A stretch of DNA of 19,492 nucleotides from NCBI GenBank assembly GCA_963578625.1, contig CAUZEO010000054.1, positions 1 through 19,492 on the forward strand, in the 5' to 3' direction. The position numbers and the translations under genes were made by a program. This stretch comes from CAUZEO01 sp963578625 (GTDB lineage: Bacteria; Verrucomicrobiota; Kiritimatiellia; SLOV01). Below are positions 7,119 through 15,837 of the stretch, in pieces (positions within the stretch are counted from its first letter, which is position 1; each line of letters starts with the position of its first letter). The notes beneath the pieces were generated by a model. It was not told the DNA's origin. It saw only the letters and a program-made list of their open reading frames with translations, and did not search any database.

Positions 7119-7135
7119 CACCGAATTTTTCGGTG
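7119..7135. terminator. Hairpin between convergent genes
   Basis: CACCGAA pairs perfectly with TTCGGTG around the loop TTT in the 34-base gap between the propeller gene and the alpha-mannosidase gene, which converge. There is no U-tract on either side. The seven-pair stem in this position is a plausible shared terminator or mRNA end-stabiliser. Confidence 0.45.
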
Positions 7136-7141
7136 CTGACG

Positions 7142-9739
7142 CTATGTCGCCTCTTCCACCAGGTTCACCAGGCTCCATTGCAACGTCTTCGCGCCTTTCG
7201 CCACTGCAACGGTAACCAGCCCGAACCGGTCAATCGTGGTGCTGATGCGCCCGGAATAGGGCCGTACCCTCAGGCTGATCGGTCGTTTGCGGCCCAGCGT
7301 ATCCTGCAGCCTAACAATCAGTTTATTTCCCTTTTCAGATTTCTTCAGGGCGACGATCTGAATATTCGGGTCATCGACCACGACGGTTTCGTCAGGCCGT
7401 ACTCGACGCTTTCGATCGACCTTCTTCGGCTGCGGATAGTAGACCTGCCACACCGGCGGCACGTTCAAGACCTGGGCGGCGCGGCTGATCTCTGTTTCGT
7501 GGAACCGCTTTCCAATGTGCAGCGAATACCGCATTTCGTGCTCCCCCTGGTCGTGGCGGGGCAGAAATCTGCCCTTCAGCTTGTCGTCGATGCTGATCGA
7601 GTTGAATGACGAATAGGCAGGCGATCTCAGAACGCTGATCCCCCACTCCTTTTCGGTCAGACTGTAGGCTCCACTCCCGGTATTTGCCACCGCCAGAAAG
7701 ACGTCACCGCCGCCCTGTTTGCCGCGCACCGCGGCCCAACGCTGACACGGCATCTCCAGGTGGCCTTTCGTTGGCTTGCGGATAGCGGCGCTATACAACG
7801 CCTCCGCGACGCCGTCCCGAACATCAAAGTTCATGGGAACCAGAAGTTTCAGCATGCTTTCCCGGTGGTTATTGAATACCCGGTCCCTGATCTCGAAGCT
7901 GCCATCCTTGTGCCCGATGTGATACTGCCGCACTATTGCGGAGTTTTCGCAGACGAACATCACTTCCACGACCGTGCGAAACGTCCCCTGCTCGACGATT
8001 CGGATGGCGCTGCTGGGTTCTGAACCGACGCGGGTGGATGATTTCTGCGGCACGGGAGACAGCAACTCGGCCTCCTTCTTTGTCGCAAGCCGATATTTCG
8101 CCGCGGGGCGGCCCAATGCATAGCCGGTCATCATCGCATGCTCGCCCATCGAGTTGGCCTTTGCCGGATCTCCGGAAGTCCACGAATGATCAAGATCCGC
8201 ATAGTAGACTGGCTGCAGCGCGTTTTTCCCGACCAGTGACTTTCTTGCGTCCGGCAGGGAAAGCATGTCCACCAGTCCGGTTTTGGGATTGATTCGGACT
8301 TTGAATTTCCTGGTTCGAAAGGTAAGCGAACGCTCCGTAATCTTCGGCATGGCCGGATGCCGAGGATTGCCGCTTCGATAGCTCTCCTCAAGCCGCAGGG
8401 TCTGCCACGGTTTCAGATCGAGGAGCGCCATGAGGCGCACACGCCAATTGCCCGCGCAGCATGCCTCCGCATGCAGCCGCTGGAATTCAATCTTCTTCCC
8501 TTCACAGGTCAACGTGATCTCCGGATCCCCGATGGCCCCGTGGTTCTGGTCAAGTTGCAATTCAAACTCAACCTGGGTTTTGACCGGAAACCCGTGGGGG
8601 TTGGTTACAAAAACGGGAACGACCCCCATCTTAGCGGACGGATCTGAGGAAATCATGCTGTGATGCATGCGGAACCGGGTTCGGCGCAAAATCTCGTTCG
8701 CATGCGCGAACAACTGGAGGCTGTCCCGCTCCGCCGTGGGACTCCCAGAACCAGGGAGTATGTCGTGAAACTCTCCGAACAAGAGATCCTTCCAGGCGAC
8801 GCTCAGATCTTTGGCTGGATAAGCCGCATACCCCCACCACCACGCGAGTGCGGCCAGACGCTCCGTCGAACTCATGAGACTTTCCACTTCGCGGTGGGCG
8901 CGCTTGATCCGGCTCATCGAAGTGTAACAACCCGGAAAACTGTTCTGAATCTCCCCATGAACGACCGGAACCTTTTCCGTTCCCGCGATGACCTCCTTGA
9001 AAAACTGGTCAGGCGTACTTTCGACGAACTCGAACTCCGGATTCTTCGAGATGTATTTCTGAAGCGATGCGTATTCCTCCTCCGTCGCACCGCCACCATG
9101 ATTTCCCACGCCCCACATAATCATGGTTGTCGGCTCGGATTCGTAGTGCGGAAGCCATTCGTCGAGAGATGTAACCATCGTGTTGTTGGTTAGGTAATGA
9201 TCATCGCTACGACGGGCGATCACCTGTTCGCCTGAGCGGTCCTGCCAGCGAAAGATACCGACCGGCAAGTCATAGGTGCCATGGCCGGGCCGGCAGAAAA
9301 TGTAATGAGACATCCCGCACCCACTGAGAATCTGGGGAAATCCCTCCCCGTGACCGAACGGGTCGAAATTGTAGGCGGTCTTCGGATAGCTTTTGAAATT
9401 CTCCTTGAAATATTTCCGTCCTACCAGGTAATGCCGGATATGGCTCTCCCCGGAAACGTTGTTCACGTCGGGTTGGATATACGCGCCTCCCGAAATATGC
9501 CAGCTCCCCTTCTTGACGAGTTTCCGGATTCGCTCGAATAGCTGCGGCTCATATTCCTCCACCCACCCGTAGAGCAGGGATTCGTTGTGATTAAAGACGA
9601 AACTTCCATGTTTTTCACAGAAATCGGCGGCGATTCGGAAAGTGGACAGTGCTTCGGTCAGCCCGTCTTCCCAGTGCCATAGCCAGACCGGATCGAGGTG
9701 CGCGTTGCACACCATATGAATGCGCTTTTTTCGTATCAT
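7142..9739 (-). CDS. Glycoside hydrolase family 38 alpha-mannosidase
   Basis: The predicted role is zinc-dependent retaining hydrolysis of alpha-mannosides. From the chosen start it has 865 residues and no signal peptide, so it is probably cytoplasmic and acts on imported oligosaccharides. GH38 landmarks are present. HMVCNAHLDPVWLW holds zinc ligands H14 and D16, YNFDPFGHGEGFPQ holds the nucleophile and zinc ligand D126, and GEFHDILPGSGSP holds zinc ligand H325 (equivalents of H90, D92, D204 and H471 of fly Golgi mannosidase II). The central three-helix region and C-terminal beta domains follow to about residue 865. AAGGAG lies five bases before the ATG at 9739 and two before an ATG at 9742, so 9739 is preferred. 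The frame stays open a further 45 codons upstream, but that part runs into repeat DNA and is probably untranslated. The gene stands alone. Confidence 0.9.
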   Translation of the reverse strand: MIRKKRIHMVCNAHLDPVWLWHWEDGLTEALSTFRIAADFCEKHGSFVFNHNESLLYGWVEEYEPQLFERIRKLVKKGSWHISGGAYIQPDVNNVSGESHIRHYLVGRKYFKENFKSYPKTAYNFDPFGHGEGFPQILSGCGMSHYIFCRPGHGTYDLPVGIFRWQDRSGEQVIARRSDDHYLTNNTMVTSLDEWLPHYESEPTTMIMWGVGNHGGGATEEEYASLQKYISKNPEFEFVESTPDQFFKEVIAGTEKVPVVHGEIQNSFPGCYTSMSRIKRAHREVESLMSSTERLAALAWWWGYAAYPAKDLSVAWKDLLFGEFHDILPGSGSPTAERDSLQLFAHANEILRRTRFRMHHSMISSDPSAKMGVVPVFVTNPHGFPVKTQVEFELQLDQNHGAIGDPEITLTCEGKKIEFQRLHAEACCAGNWRVRLMALLDLKPWQTLRLEESYRSGNPRHPAMPKITERSLTFRTRKFKVRINPKTGLVDMLSLPDARKSLVGKNALQPVYYADLDHSWTSGDPAKANSMGEHAMMTGYALGRPAAKYRLATKKEAELLSPVPQKSSTRVGSEPSSAIRIVEQGTFRTVVEVMFVCENSAIVRQYHIGHKDGSFEIRDRVFNNHRESMLKLLVPMNFDVRDGVAEALYSAAIRKPTKGHLEMPCQRWAAVRGKQGGGDVFLAVANTGSGAYSLTEKEWGISVLRSPAYSSFNSISIDDKLKGRFLPRHDQGEHEMRYSLHIGKRFHETEISRAAQVLNVPPVWQVYYPQPKKVDRKRRVRPDETVVVDDPNIQIVALKKSEKGNKLIVRLQDTLGRKRPISLRVRPYSGRISTTIDRFGLVTVAVAKGAKTLQWSLVNLVEEAT

Positions 9740-9840
9740 CATGACTCCTTGAATTCTGAATCGCAGGGCTTGTAGCTTGAAGGGGAGCGTTTGGCAAGGA
9801 TAGGAGTCACAAGCCGTACATAAAGCGGAGCGAACGCGTG

Positions 9841-9861
9841 GCACGGGTATCCGACCCGTGC
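9841..9861. repeat. Hairpin repeat family 2, copy A
   Basis: GCACGGGT pairs perfectly with ACCCGTGC around ATCCG. Other copies are at 10049-10067 and 13905-13923. It lies upstream of the mannosidase start, within the unused extension of its frame. Confidence 0.75.
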
Positions 9862-10048
9862 AGCAAAAACTCAACCGGAACCAAAGCAGAATATTACCTC
9901 AACCCACCACGGCCGAAATACAATTAGAAGTAAGATTACGGGGATGATCCGAGTCCATCACCAATCCCAGTCCTACCCGTAATCGATTCTCGATGCGAAT
10001 GCGTTCAGTTCGGCTGTTCCGTGCCTGGGCTCTGCATAGGCTCCGCTA

Positions 10049-10067
10049 CACGGGTCGGAGACCCGTG
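10049..10067. repeat. Hairpin repeat family 2, copy B
   Basis: CACGGGT pairs perfectly with ACCCGTG around CGGAG. The left flank is GGCTCCGCTA and the right flank is CTACGCCGAAG. The left flank and stem match the copy at 13905-13923 almost base for base. Confidence 0.8.
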
Positions 10068-10165
10068 CTACGCCGAAGTTGCGTGCCTGGGCTCCGCTAC
10101 ACGACGGCGGTGGCTCCGCTGGGCGGGATACCCGGCTACGAGTTTCACTTGCATACTCTGTCGTC

Positions 10166-10957
10166 ATGAGACCAAATGATCTCATGAACGACTTTGAGGG
10201 TAAGACGGTCCTGATCACCGGGGGAACGAAGGGGATCGGAAAAGCGTGCGCACTGGAATTCTCCTCGCGAGGCGCGTTTGTCATCATGGCGTACGGCCGC
10301 GACGGCGAAGCCGCGGAGGCTACGCTTGACGAAGTGCAGAGCTTCGGCGGAAAAGGAATTCTGCTCAATTCGGACCTTTCACAATCGGATGGTGCCGAGA
10401 AGCTCTGGAAAGCCGTGGGTTCCAACAGCCTGAACCCCGATATTCTAATATTAAACGGAGCTTACCAGGAAAAGGTGCGTGCCATGGACACGGACGCCGA
10501 ACTCATGCAAAAAACTTTCCAGATGAACGTATTCGCCGGCTTCTTTCTGGCAAAGGCCTGTATCAAGCACTGGATAGAACGGAAACAGGAGGGCATCATC
10601 GTGGTCCACAGTTCCGGACAAGCCGTTCATGTTCATCCCACGGCATTCGCCTATGCCGTCAGCAAGGCGGCCCTCAACCACATGACTCGTCACCTGGCAT
10701 CCGTGGGTGCGAAGCACGGCATTCGAGTCAACGGTGTGAACCTTGGCTGGTTTCTCACCGAAGGCGAAAAGGTCTTCTACGACGAGGCGGAGATGGTCCA
10801 GGCAGCAGAGGATTGCGTTCCGATAGGCCGCATCGGCGATCCGCGCGAAGCGGCAAAGTTCACGGCATTCCTGGCCAGTGGCGAATGCTCCTACATGACC
10901 GGAAGCCTGCTTACATATGACGGAGGGTACGACTTGCACCCGGATACATCCAACTAG
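10166..10957 (+). CDS. Short-chain dehydrogenase/reductase (SDR)
   Basis: This is an NAD(P)-dependent oxidoreductase of the classical SDR family with 263 residues. The nucleotide-binding TGGTKGIG is at 18-25. The catalytic residues are N121 (MNVFAGFF), S149 or S150 (VVHSSG), Y163 and K167 (YAVSK). The C-terminal signature PIGRIGDPREAAKFTAFLAS followed by TGSLLTYDGGYDL is typical of the FabG-like branch. The usual NNAG after strand 4 reads LNGAY, a mild departure. The substrate cannot be told from sequence. No clear ribosome binding site precedes the ATG at 10166; an in-frame ATG at 10184 is also possible, and the frame runs open upstream through repeat DNA to 10079. It has no operon partner: modC is convergent downstream. 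Confidence 0.85.
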   Translation: MRPNDLMNDFEGKTVLITGGTKGIGKACALEFSSRGAFVIMAYGRDGEAAEATLDEVQSFGGKGILLNSDLSQSDGAEKLWKAVGSNSLNPDILILNGAYQEKVRAMDTDAELMQKTFQMNVFAGFFLAKACIKHWIERKQEGIIVVHSSGQAVHVHPTAFAYAVSKAALNHMTRHLASVGAKHGIRVNGVNLGWFLTEGEKVFYDEAEMVQAAEDCVPIGRIGDPREAAKFTAFLASGECSYMTGSLLTYDGGYDLHPDTSN

Positions 10958-11166
10958 TGTACCGTTTGTCTTCGCGCTTACGTCAATTGCTTTTGATTCT
11001 TTTGAAAACTAAATTCAAAACCTAGTCCAAAACCAGACTCTTGTCGTTGGCTGAGTGAAGGCTGTTTTTAAAACTTTGGCGTGAACTTCGTCGCAAACCA
11101 TACCGAAACTAACGACTTTGAGAACTTTGTCGCGAACGACTTCGACTTGGCTGGTTTTCGAGCGTT
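10958..11166. other. Gap between convergent SDR and modC genes
   Basis: The gap is AT-richer than its surroundings. An AT-rich hairpin at 11000-11020 (TTTTGAA pairing with TTCAAAA, loop AACTAAA) could act as a weak terminator. A 16-base word, GAACTTCGTCGCAAAC, at 11083-11098 recurs with two changes at 11122-11137. There is no gene. Confidence 0.4.
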
Positions 11167-12237
11167 CTATGTCTCGTCCAGCAACGCGACGGATTTGACC
11201 TGGGCGAACACTCCCTTTCCGGGCTGCAGATCGAGCGCCATCGCGGATTTGCTGGTGATCCGCGCCAGAAGGAGACTTCCTCCTACTCGAAGCCGCACCA
11301 TCACCTGGGCTGATGCGCCCTCCACGATTTCCTCAACCGTCGCCGGCAGAACGTTCAGAATACTGGTATCGGAGTGCCGTGACAAAGTCAGGCTCACATC
11401 TCGAGCAGGGATTCGAATACGAACCGGGCGGCCGATCGGACCGGCATCCCGGGCGACCATGAAAATTCCCCCGTCAAACTCGAGTCGCGAGAGTTGATAC
11501 TCCTCGTCGCGGGCGGCCGCGATCGTCCGGATCATGACGCCGGCGTCCGGTTCGTGAGCCAACGGAAGGTCGAGTCGGCTGAAAATATCTTCGCTGGCGC
11601 CTTCGGCGGAAATGGTTCCGTTTCGAATATAGATCAGGTGATCAGCCAACTGAGCCACTTCATCCGGCAGATGACTGACAAAGAGCATGGGGATATCCAA
11701 CTCATCCCTCAACCGTTCGAGAATCCGCATGATCGTCCCCTTTCGCTCCAAGTCGAGACCCGAGAGGGGCTCGTCCATCAACAGCAGCCGCGGGCTCGTC
11801 AGCAACGCCCGGGCGATTGCCACGCGGCGCATTTCGCCACCGGAGAGGTCGGTGGGCCTCCGGTCAAGCAACGGTGACAATTCGAAAAGCTCCACGGCCC
11901 GATCAAGGGAAATTCGGCGGGATCCGTGGGGTATGCGCTTGAAGCCGTATTCCAGATTTTTGATCACGGAACAGTGGGCGAACAAACTCCCTTCCTGGAA
12001 GACGTAGCCGAGGGGCCTGCGATGTGGCGGCACGAATGTCCCGCGATCCTGCCAAACGGTGTCCCCTACTTTCAGGTAAGCATCCGCATGTCGATCCAAT
12101 CCGGCAATCGCTCGGAGGAGCGTTGTCTTTCCGCTTCCCGATGGGCCGAAAAGTGCTGTGACGCCGCGGCCCGGGACGGAGAGTTTCGCATCGAGGGAAA
12201 AAGAGCCACGATTCAACTGTATTCGGGCTTCGATCAT
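11167..12237 (-). CDS. modC: ModC, molybdate ABC transporter ATPase
   Basis: This is the cytoplasmic ATPase of the molybdate importer, with 356 residues (352 in E. coli). Walker A is GPSGSGKTT (31-39), the Q-loop Q81 lies in YVFQEGSLF, the ABC signature LSGGEMRRVAIARAL is at 131-145, Walker B LLLMDEPLSGLD at 151-162, and the switch histidine H189 lies in FVSHLPDEV. The last 70 residues or so form a TOBE/Mop-type domain (SILNVLPATVEEIVEG and SLLLARITSKSAM), the molybdate-binding regulatory domain of ModC. The start codon overlaps the modB stop (ATGA), indicating translational coupling. It is the last gene of modABC. Confidence 0.93.
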   Translation of the reverse strand: MIEARIQLNRGSFSLDAKLSVPGRGVTALFGPSGSGKTTLLRAIAGLDRHADAYLKVGDTVWQDRGTFVPPHRRPLGYVFQEGSLFAHCSVIKNLEYGFKRIPHGSRRISLDRAVELFELSPLLDRRPTDLSGGEMRRVAIARALLTSPRLLLMDEPLSGLDLERKGTIMRILERLRDELDIPMLFVSHLPDEVAQLADHLIYIRNGTISAEGASEDIFSRLDLPLAHEPDAGVMIRTIAAARDEEYQLSRLEFDGGIFMVARDAGPIGRPVRIRIPARDVSLTLSRHSDTSILNVLPATVEEIVEGASAQVMVRLRVGGSLLLARITSKSAMALDLQPGKGVFAQVKSVALLDET

Positions 12238-12917
12238 GATACGCGACCCATTCGGTAGCGGCGGTTCAGTGCGTAAACCGGCAGCAGCATGAGAAAGGAA
12301 AGGACGATGAGCAGACCCGACAAGAGATGGGCGCGTCCATACTCGAGCGCCTCAACGTGATCGTAAATGGCGATTGAGAGCACGTGGGTCTCTCCCGGAA
12401 TGTTACCTCCGATCATGAGCACAACGCCGAACTCACCGATGGTATGAGCAAACCCAAGGACCATTGCGGTAAGATATCCGTGCCTGGCCAACGGAACCGC
12501 GATCGTGAAAAAACGATCCAGGGGGCCGGCTCGGAGGGTAGCAGCTTCTTCAAACGGCCGCCGCCCCACCGATGTGAATGCGTCCTGCAGCGGTTGAACG
12601 ACGAATGGCAACGAATAAACTACGGAACCGATCACGAGACCCGCGAAGGTAAACGCAAGCGACTGCCCCCCCAGCCGCTCCATCAATCCGCCGATCGGGC
12701 CGCGCGGTCCCAGCGCAAGAAGCAGGTAGAATCCGATGACGGTGGGTGGAAGAACCAGTGGGAGCGATACCACGGCATCAACCACCACCTTGCAGCGGTT
12801 GCGGGTGCGGGCAAGCCACCAGGCCAGCGGCGTACCCAGCAGCAGCAGGATCAACGTGGTGACGAACGCCAGTCGAAGCGTTGTCCCGAGGGCAGAAAGA
12901 TCATTTTCCGCCAGCAT
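12234..12917 (-). CDS. modB: ModB, molybdate ABC transporter permease
   Basis: This inner-membrane channel subunit has 227 residues (229 in E. coli) and about five membrane segments (around residues 11-34, 46-70, 86-110, 140-165, 196-216). The ATPase-coupling EAA loop is visible at about 123-143 (EEAATLRAGPLDRFFTIAVPL without its last residue gives the core), and GEFGVVLMIGGNIPGET at 161-177 is a strong ModB signature. GGAG lies four bases before the ATG at 12917; a GTG at 12920 is too close to that site. The gene starts inside modA (17-base overlap) and ends in modC (4-base overlap). Confidence 0.93.
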   Translation of the reverse strand: MLAENDLSALGTTLRLAFVTTLILLLLGTPLAWWLARTRNRCKVVVDAVVSLPLVLPPTVIGFYLLLALGPRGPIGGLMERLGGQSLAFTFAGLVIGSVVYSLPFVVQPLQDAFTSVGRRPFEEAATLRAGPLDRFFTIAVPLARHGYLTAMVLGFAHTIGEFGVVLMIGGNIPGETHVLSIAIYDHVEALEYGRAHLLSGLLIVLSFLMLLPVYALNRRYRMGRVS

Positions 12918-13680
12918 CACGCTCCGTAGGAACCTCGTATCCGAAATCGCGCAGGATCTTCTTCGCCTCGTTTCGGGATGTGAATCTTAGAAAGTCACGC
13001 GCAGCGGGACGGTCTTTGAGAAGAACAGCCTGTTGTCGGATCGGAGTGTACATCGACTGGGGTACGCGCCACCAGGATCCGGCGGTTTCAGCGTTGGCCC
13101 GCCGGATCTGGGAATATGCGATGAGTCCGATTTCGGCGTTGCCGGTTGCCACAAATTGATATGCCTGCGCGACATTCTCACCGCGGACAATCTGCCTCTG
13201 GATTACGTCCCAGATCTCCAAGGATTCCAGGGCTTCCCGGGCAGCTCTCCCGTACGGGGCATGCTTCGGATTGGCGATCGCAAGCCACTCGAATGAGCTC
13301 TGGACCAGTATGCGTCCCTCGGAATCCACCCGGTCTTTCTCCGGACTCCACAGCACGAGGTGCCCAATGGCGTACGTAATCCGTGTGGAAGGTACGGCTA
13401 CACCTTCCGCCTCCAATCGCTCCGGCCTCTCCTCGTCTGCGGCGAAAAACAGATCGAAGGGGGCGCCATTGCGTATCTGCGCATAGTGCATTCCAGTGGA
13501 ACCGAAAGAGAGGAGGACCTTGTGGGAAGTATTTGACTCGAATTGCGCAGCGATTGATTTCATCGGCCGGGAGATATTCGATGCCGCGGCGACACGGATG
13601 TCCAGCGCATCGGCCTGGAAGGAAGCAAGTCCGAAGAGGGCGACGGTGACCGTTGCCGAACGGTAGATGAATTCCCGCAT
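12901..13680 (-). CDS. modA: ModA, molybdate-binding periplasmic protein
   Basis: The substrate-binding protein of the importer, it has 259 residues (257 in E. coli) and a signal peptide at about 1-25 ending ADA-LDI. The oxyanion-binding motifs are present: VAAASN at 30-35 with S34, LSFGSTGMHYAQI with S61, and NGAPFDLFFAADEERP at 71-86. These are the motifs of the E. coli ModA branch, so molybdate (or tungstate) rather than sulfate is the likely ligand. The ATG at 13680 is chosen for the signal peptide; the frame stays open 46 codons upstream through repeat DNA. No good ribosome binding site precedes it. No modE, ModE site or molybdenum-cofactor riboswitch was recognised upstream. Confidence 0.92.
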   Translation of the reverse strand: MREFIYRSATVTVALFGLASFQADALDIRVAAASNISRPMKSIAAQFESNTSHKVLLSFGSTGMHYAQIRNGAPFDLFFAADEERPERLEAEGVAVPSTRITYAIGHLVLWSPEKDRVDSEGRILVQSSFEWLAIANPKHAPYGRAAREALESLEIWDVIQRQIVRGENVAQAYQFVATGNAEIGLIAYSQIRRANAETAGSWWRVPQSMYTPIRQQAVLLKDRPAARDFLRFTSRNEAKKILRDFGYEVPTERDAGGK

Positions 13681-13923
13681 ATCAGCGTGAGGGTATGCTA
13701 CCGGCAAACACTTCGCAAGACAACGCGGGACGGGTTGCGAAGCCTCGTGGCACGGCGCCTCCGGCCCGTGTCGGAGCAAGGCCGAGTGAAGCTGAGACCA
13801 CAAAGGGAGCGTGCTCAATTCGTGGTCATTTCCTTCTCTTCTCTTGCTCAGACACGGGCGAAGCCTCGTGGCACGGCCTTGACTCCGTGCTGTTGGCTCC
13901 GCTACACGGGTCGGATACCCGTG
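13681..13923. repeat. Repeat-bearing gap upstream of modA
   Basis: The gap contains hairpin family 2 copy C at 13905-13923 (CACGGGT pairing with ACCCGTG, flanked by CCGCTA and CTACTT). It also has an exact 20-base direct repeat, GCGAAGCCTCGTGGCACGGC, at 13737-13756 and 13858-13877, spaced 121 bases. A 'gaccacaaaggg' stretch near 13796 resembles the low-complexity words beside family 1 copies. Any promoter of modABC must lie within or beyond these repeats, and none was identifiable. Confidence 0.7.
13905..13923. repeat. Hairpin repeat family 2, copy C
   Basis: CACGGGT pairs perfectly with ACCCGTG around the loop CGGAT, preceded by GGCTCCGCTA and followed by CTAC. It ends one base before the stop codon of the GND-repeat gene, so it lies at the 3' end of that transcript and could serve as its mRNA-end hairpin. 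Confidence 0.75.
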
Positions 13924-15837
13924 CTACTTCAATGTGGGGATGTCTTCACTATCGATCAGGAATCCTCCGGGAGAACCTCTCTCGAGGACCTGGTTGTTCA
14001 GGTCTTCTTCGCCATACCGATCCGTGCCGCCATAATTTATTGAGAAGGCAAAATTTCCGCCGCAATCCGGAAGCGGGTGGTAAGTCACAGAGGCGGGTGC
14101 GCCGCCGTAGTCGGTGCCCCCGTATCGGTCGTCACCACCGACGTCAAATAGCATGCCGTATCCTGCCTGCTGCCCCTGGGCGCCGTAAGTGAGTTGGTAG
14201 GTGTCGTTGCCGTCGAAATCCAGGAGCCCTGCAACGCCGAAGTCCCAGGAGAATCCGAGACCAACGATGTTTCCTCCATAGATGTCGTCGCCCTTGTCAT
14301 CCAAGACGAACCCTAGACCGTAATGTGCCTGCCAGGCGATTCCCCATCGCAGGAAAACAGGTTCAAACCGCTCGTCGCCGTCGTACGCCAGCAGAGTCGA
14401 GCCGAGGCGGCGGTCATCGCCACCGAAGTCCCGCGCAAATCCCGCGGCGAACCAATATCCTCCTCCGTGCGAGAAATAGTCGCACTCGTAGACGTCATCT
14501 CCGCCGCCGTCCAGCAGCACCCCGATACCACCGTTGGCAACTCCTCGCGGGCCGGCTCCCACACCCTGGGACCATCCGTCATAGCCCCGGGTGTCCTCAT
14601 AGTTGTCCAGCCATTTGCCGCCGGCGTAATAGTGATCGGCTCCGTCCAGGTCGTCCAGGACGCCAAACCCGAGGGGACCGCCGAAACCTTGCGCGTAGAG
14701 GGCCGCGTGATACGAGTCATCACCCGCCCGGTCGAGGAGAATGGCAACCCCGCCAAGTGCGGAGCCATGGTTCCTGCGCAACCCGCGGTAATGATCGTTC
14801 CCCTCAGCGTCGACCAGAATTCCAATCCCGGCGATGCAGGCGCCCTGCGCAACGTCCTGTGCATCATACGTATCGTTGCCTGAGCGATCGATGACCATGG
14901 ACACGCCCAGCACCGCACCGCCCTGAATGCCGGGCTTCTCGCCGCGATAGGTGTCGTTGCCGCCGAGGTCGATGATCACCAACACCGGGCGTTCGCGGGA
15001 AAGCGCACCCTCAAGATAGGTGTCGTTGCCACCGAGGTCGATGACGACGGAGATTCCGCGCAACGCATCAAGGTTGTAAATATTCCTTTCCGGACCGCCG
15101 ACCAGGATGCCCTTCGCCACCTTCCCGGTCTCCTTCAGCCCGGCGAGCGCTTCGAGCAAGCTGGAATCACCGAGTTTCGCCACGTGTCCGCCTGCTTCGA
15201 GCAAAGCCTGCCTGTCCATCGACTCCATGAGATCGCAGAGCCGTCTGGCCTTCTCCTCGTCAGGAAATCGCGCGCTCTGCCCCTCTACCTGGCCGGTGGT
15301 AACGTCGTAGAGGTTCTGATAAAGATAGTCCTGCTCCTCTTCCGTAAGTGGTTTCAGGAAATTGCCGAACGCTGATTCGGCTTTCAACGTCGCATCGCGA
15401 ACCACGGCAAGGGCATCCGACGATTTCTCAAACTTCGCGCTATTTCCGGCAGGCAAGGCCGCCAAATCAAGTTTGACGGATGCCAGAGACAAGACCCGTT
15501 CAAGATTTCCCGAATTCCCCGCCAGCATTTCGTGAAGCTCCCGCGTAAAAGCCTCCGCGATCACCGGCGAATCCAACTGGTTCCGCATCAATTCGTCATA
15601 CCAGCCAAGCCGGCAGTTCCCGGTTTTGTCCGACCAGGTTTTGGACCCTGCGCTCTCGTCCAGGCGACCGTTTGAGTAGGCCTGGTAAAACTCGAATTTT
15701 TGCTCCAAACCGCGGCCCCTGATGCCCGCCTCCGACTCCTGCTTCAGGAGACGAACCAGGTGTGAAGGGTCTGGCTCCGCAAACAACCGAGCCGGGAGGA
15801 GGATCGAGAGAGCGAGAAGGATCGAAAGTTTTTTCAT
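13924..15837 (-). CDS. Exported protein with about twelve 'GND-x-Y' repeats, unknown function
   Basis: The 637-residue protein has a signal peptide (about 1-20, MKKLSILLALSILLPARLFA). A helical domain of about 240 residues follows, with no family I recognise. From about residue 262 to 608 comes a repeat domain built on the pattern [IVL]-[IVL]-x-D-x-x-G-[ND]-D-x-Y. Examples are VVIDLGGNDTY (264-274), VIIDLGGNDTY (287-297), MVIDRSGNDTY, ILVDAEGNDHY, ILLDRAGDDSY, VLLDGGGDDVY, FVLDDKGDDIY, LLDFDGNDTY and MLFDVGGDDRY. Spacers of about 12-45 residues are rich in Gly and Ala, often AQGxGxxxGxG. The Asp/Asn clusters suggest metal (perhaps calcium) binding in a beta-solenoid, but the spacing is not the nine-residue RTX repeat. 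There is no LPxTG, autotransporter or sorting tag. The start at 15837 fits the signal peptide; an ATG at 15852 adds five residues. The gene stands alone upstream of the mod operon. Confidence 0.8.
   Translation of the reverse strand: MKKLSILLALSILLPARLFAEPDPSHLVRLLKQESEAGIRGRGLEQKFEFYQAYSNGRLDESAGSKTWSDKTGNCRLGWYDELMRNQLDSPVIAEAFTRELHEMLAGNSGNLERVLSLASVKLDLAALPAGNSAKFEKSSDALAVVRDATLKAESAFGNFLKPLTEEEQDYLYQNLYDVTTGQVEGQSARFPDEEKARRLCDLMESMDRQALLEAGGHVAKLGDSSLLEALAGLKETGKVAKGILVGGPERNIYNLDALRGISVVIDLGGNDTYLEGALSRERPVLVIIDLGGNDTYRGEKPGIQGGAVLGVSMVIDRSGNDTYDAQDVAQGACIAGIGILVDAEGNDHYRGLRRNHGSALGGVAILLDRAGDDSYHAALYAQGFGGPLGFGVLDDLDGADHYYAGGKWLDNYEDTRGYDGWSQGVGAGPRGVANGGIGVLLDGGGDDVYECDYFSHGGGYWFAAGFARDFGGDDRRLGSTLLAYDGDERFEPVFLRWGIAWQAHYGLGFVLDDKGDDIYGGNIVGLGFSWDFGVAGLLDFDGNDTYQLTYGAQGQQAGYGMLFDVGGDDRYGGTDYGGAPASVTYHPLPDCGGNFAFSINYGGTDRYGEEDLNNQVLERGSPGGFLIDSEDIPTLK

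Larger units (their letters stand above)
9740..10165. other. Divergent gap between mannosidase and dehydrogenase genes
   Basis: No gene is visible. The gap contains the mannosidase ribosome binding site, hairpin family 2 copies at 9841-9861 and 10049-10067, and a decayed one around 10119-10142. GTGCCTGGGCTC occurs twice (10021 and 10083). Both genes must be transcribed outward from here, but I could not fix a -35/-10 pair. The short middle stretch, 9870-10010, is the least repetitive and the likeliest place for promoters. Confidence 0.5.

Noticed and set aside
13681..13923. Molybdenum-cofactor riboswitch or ModE site upstream of modA
   Set aside because: I found no matching conserved core; the gap is filled by repeats.
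14313..14918. Frame of about 200 codons inside the GND-repeat gene, and two opposite-strand frames of similar length
   Set aside because: They mirror the repeated codons of the real gene; long open shadows are expected in Gly/Asp-rich repeats.
13924..15837. GND repeats as RTX toxin repeats
   Set aside because: The period is not nine residues, there is a signal peptide rather than a C-terminal type I secretion signal, and no type I transporter genes are nearby.
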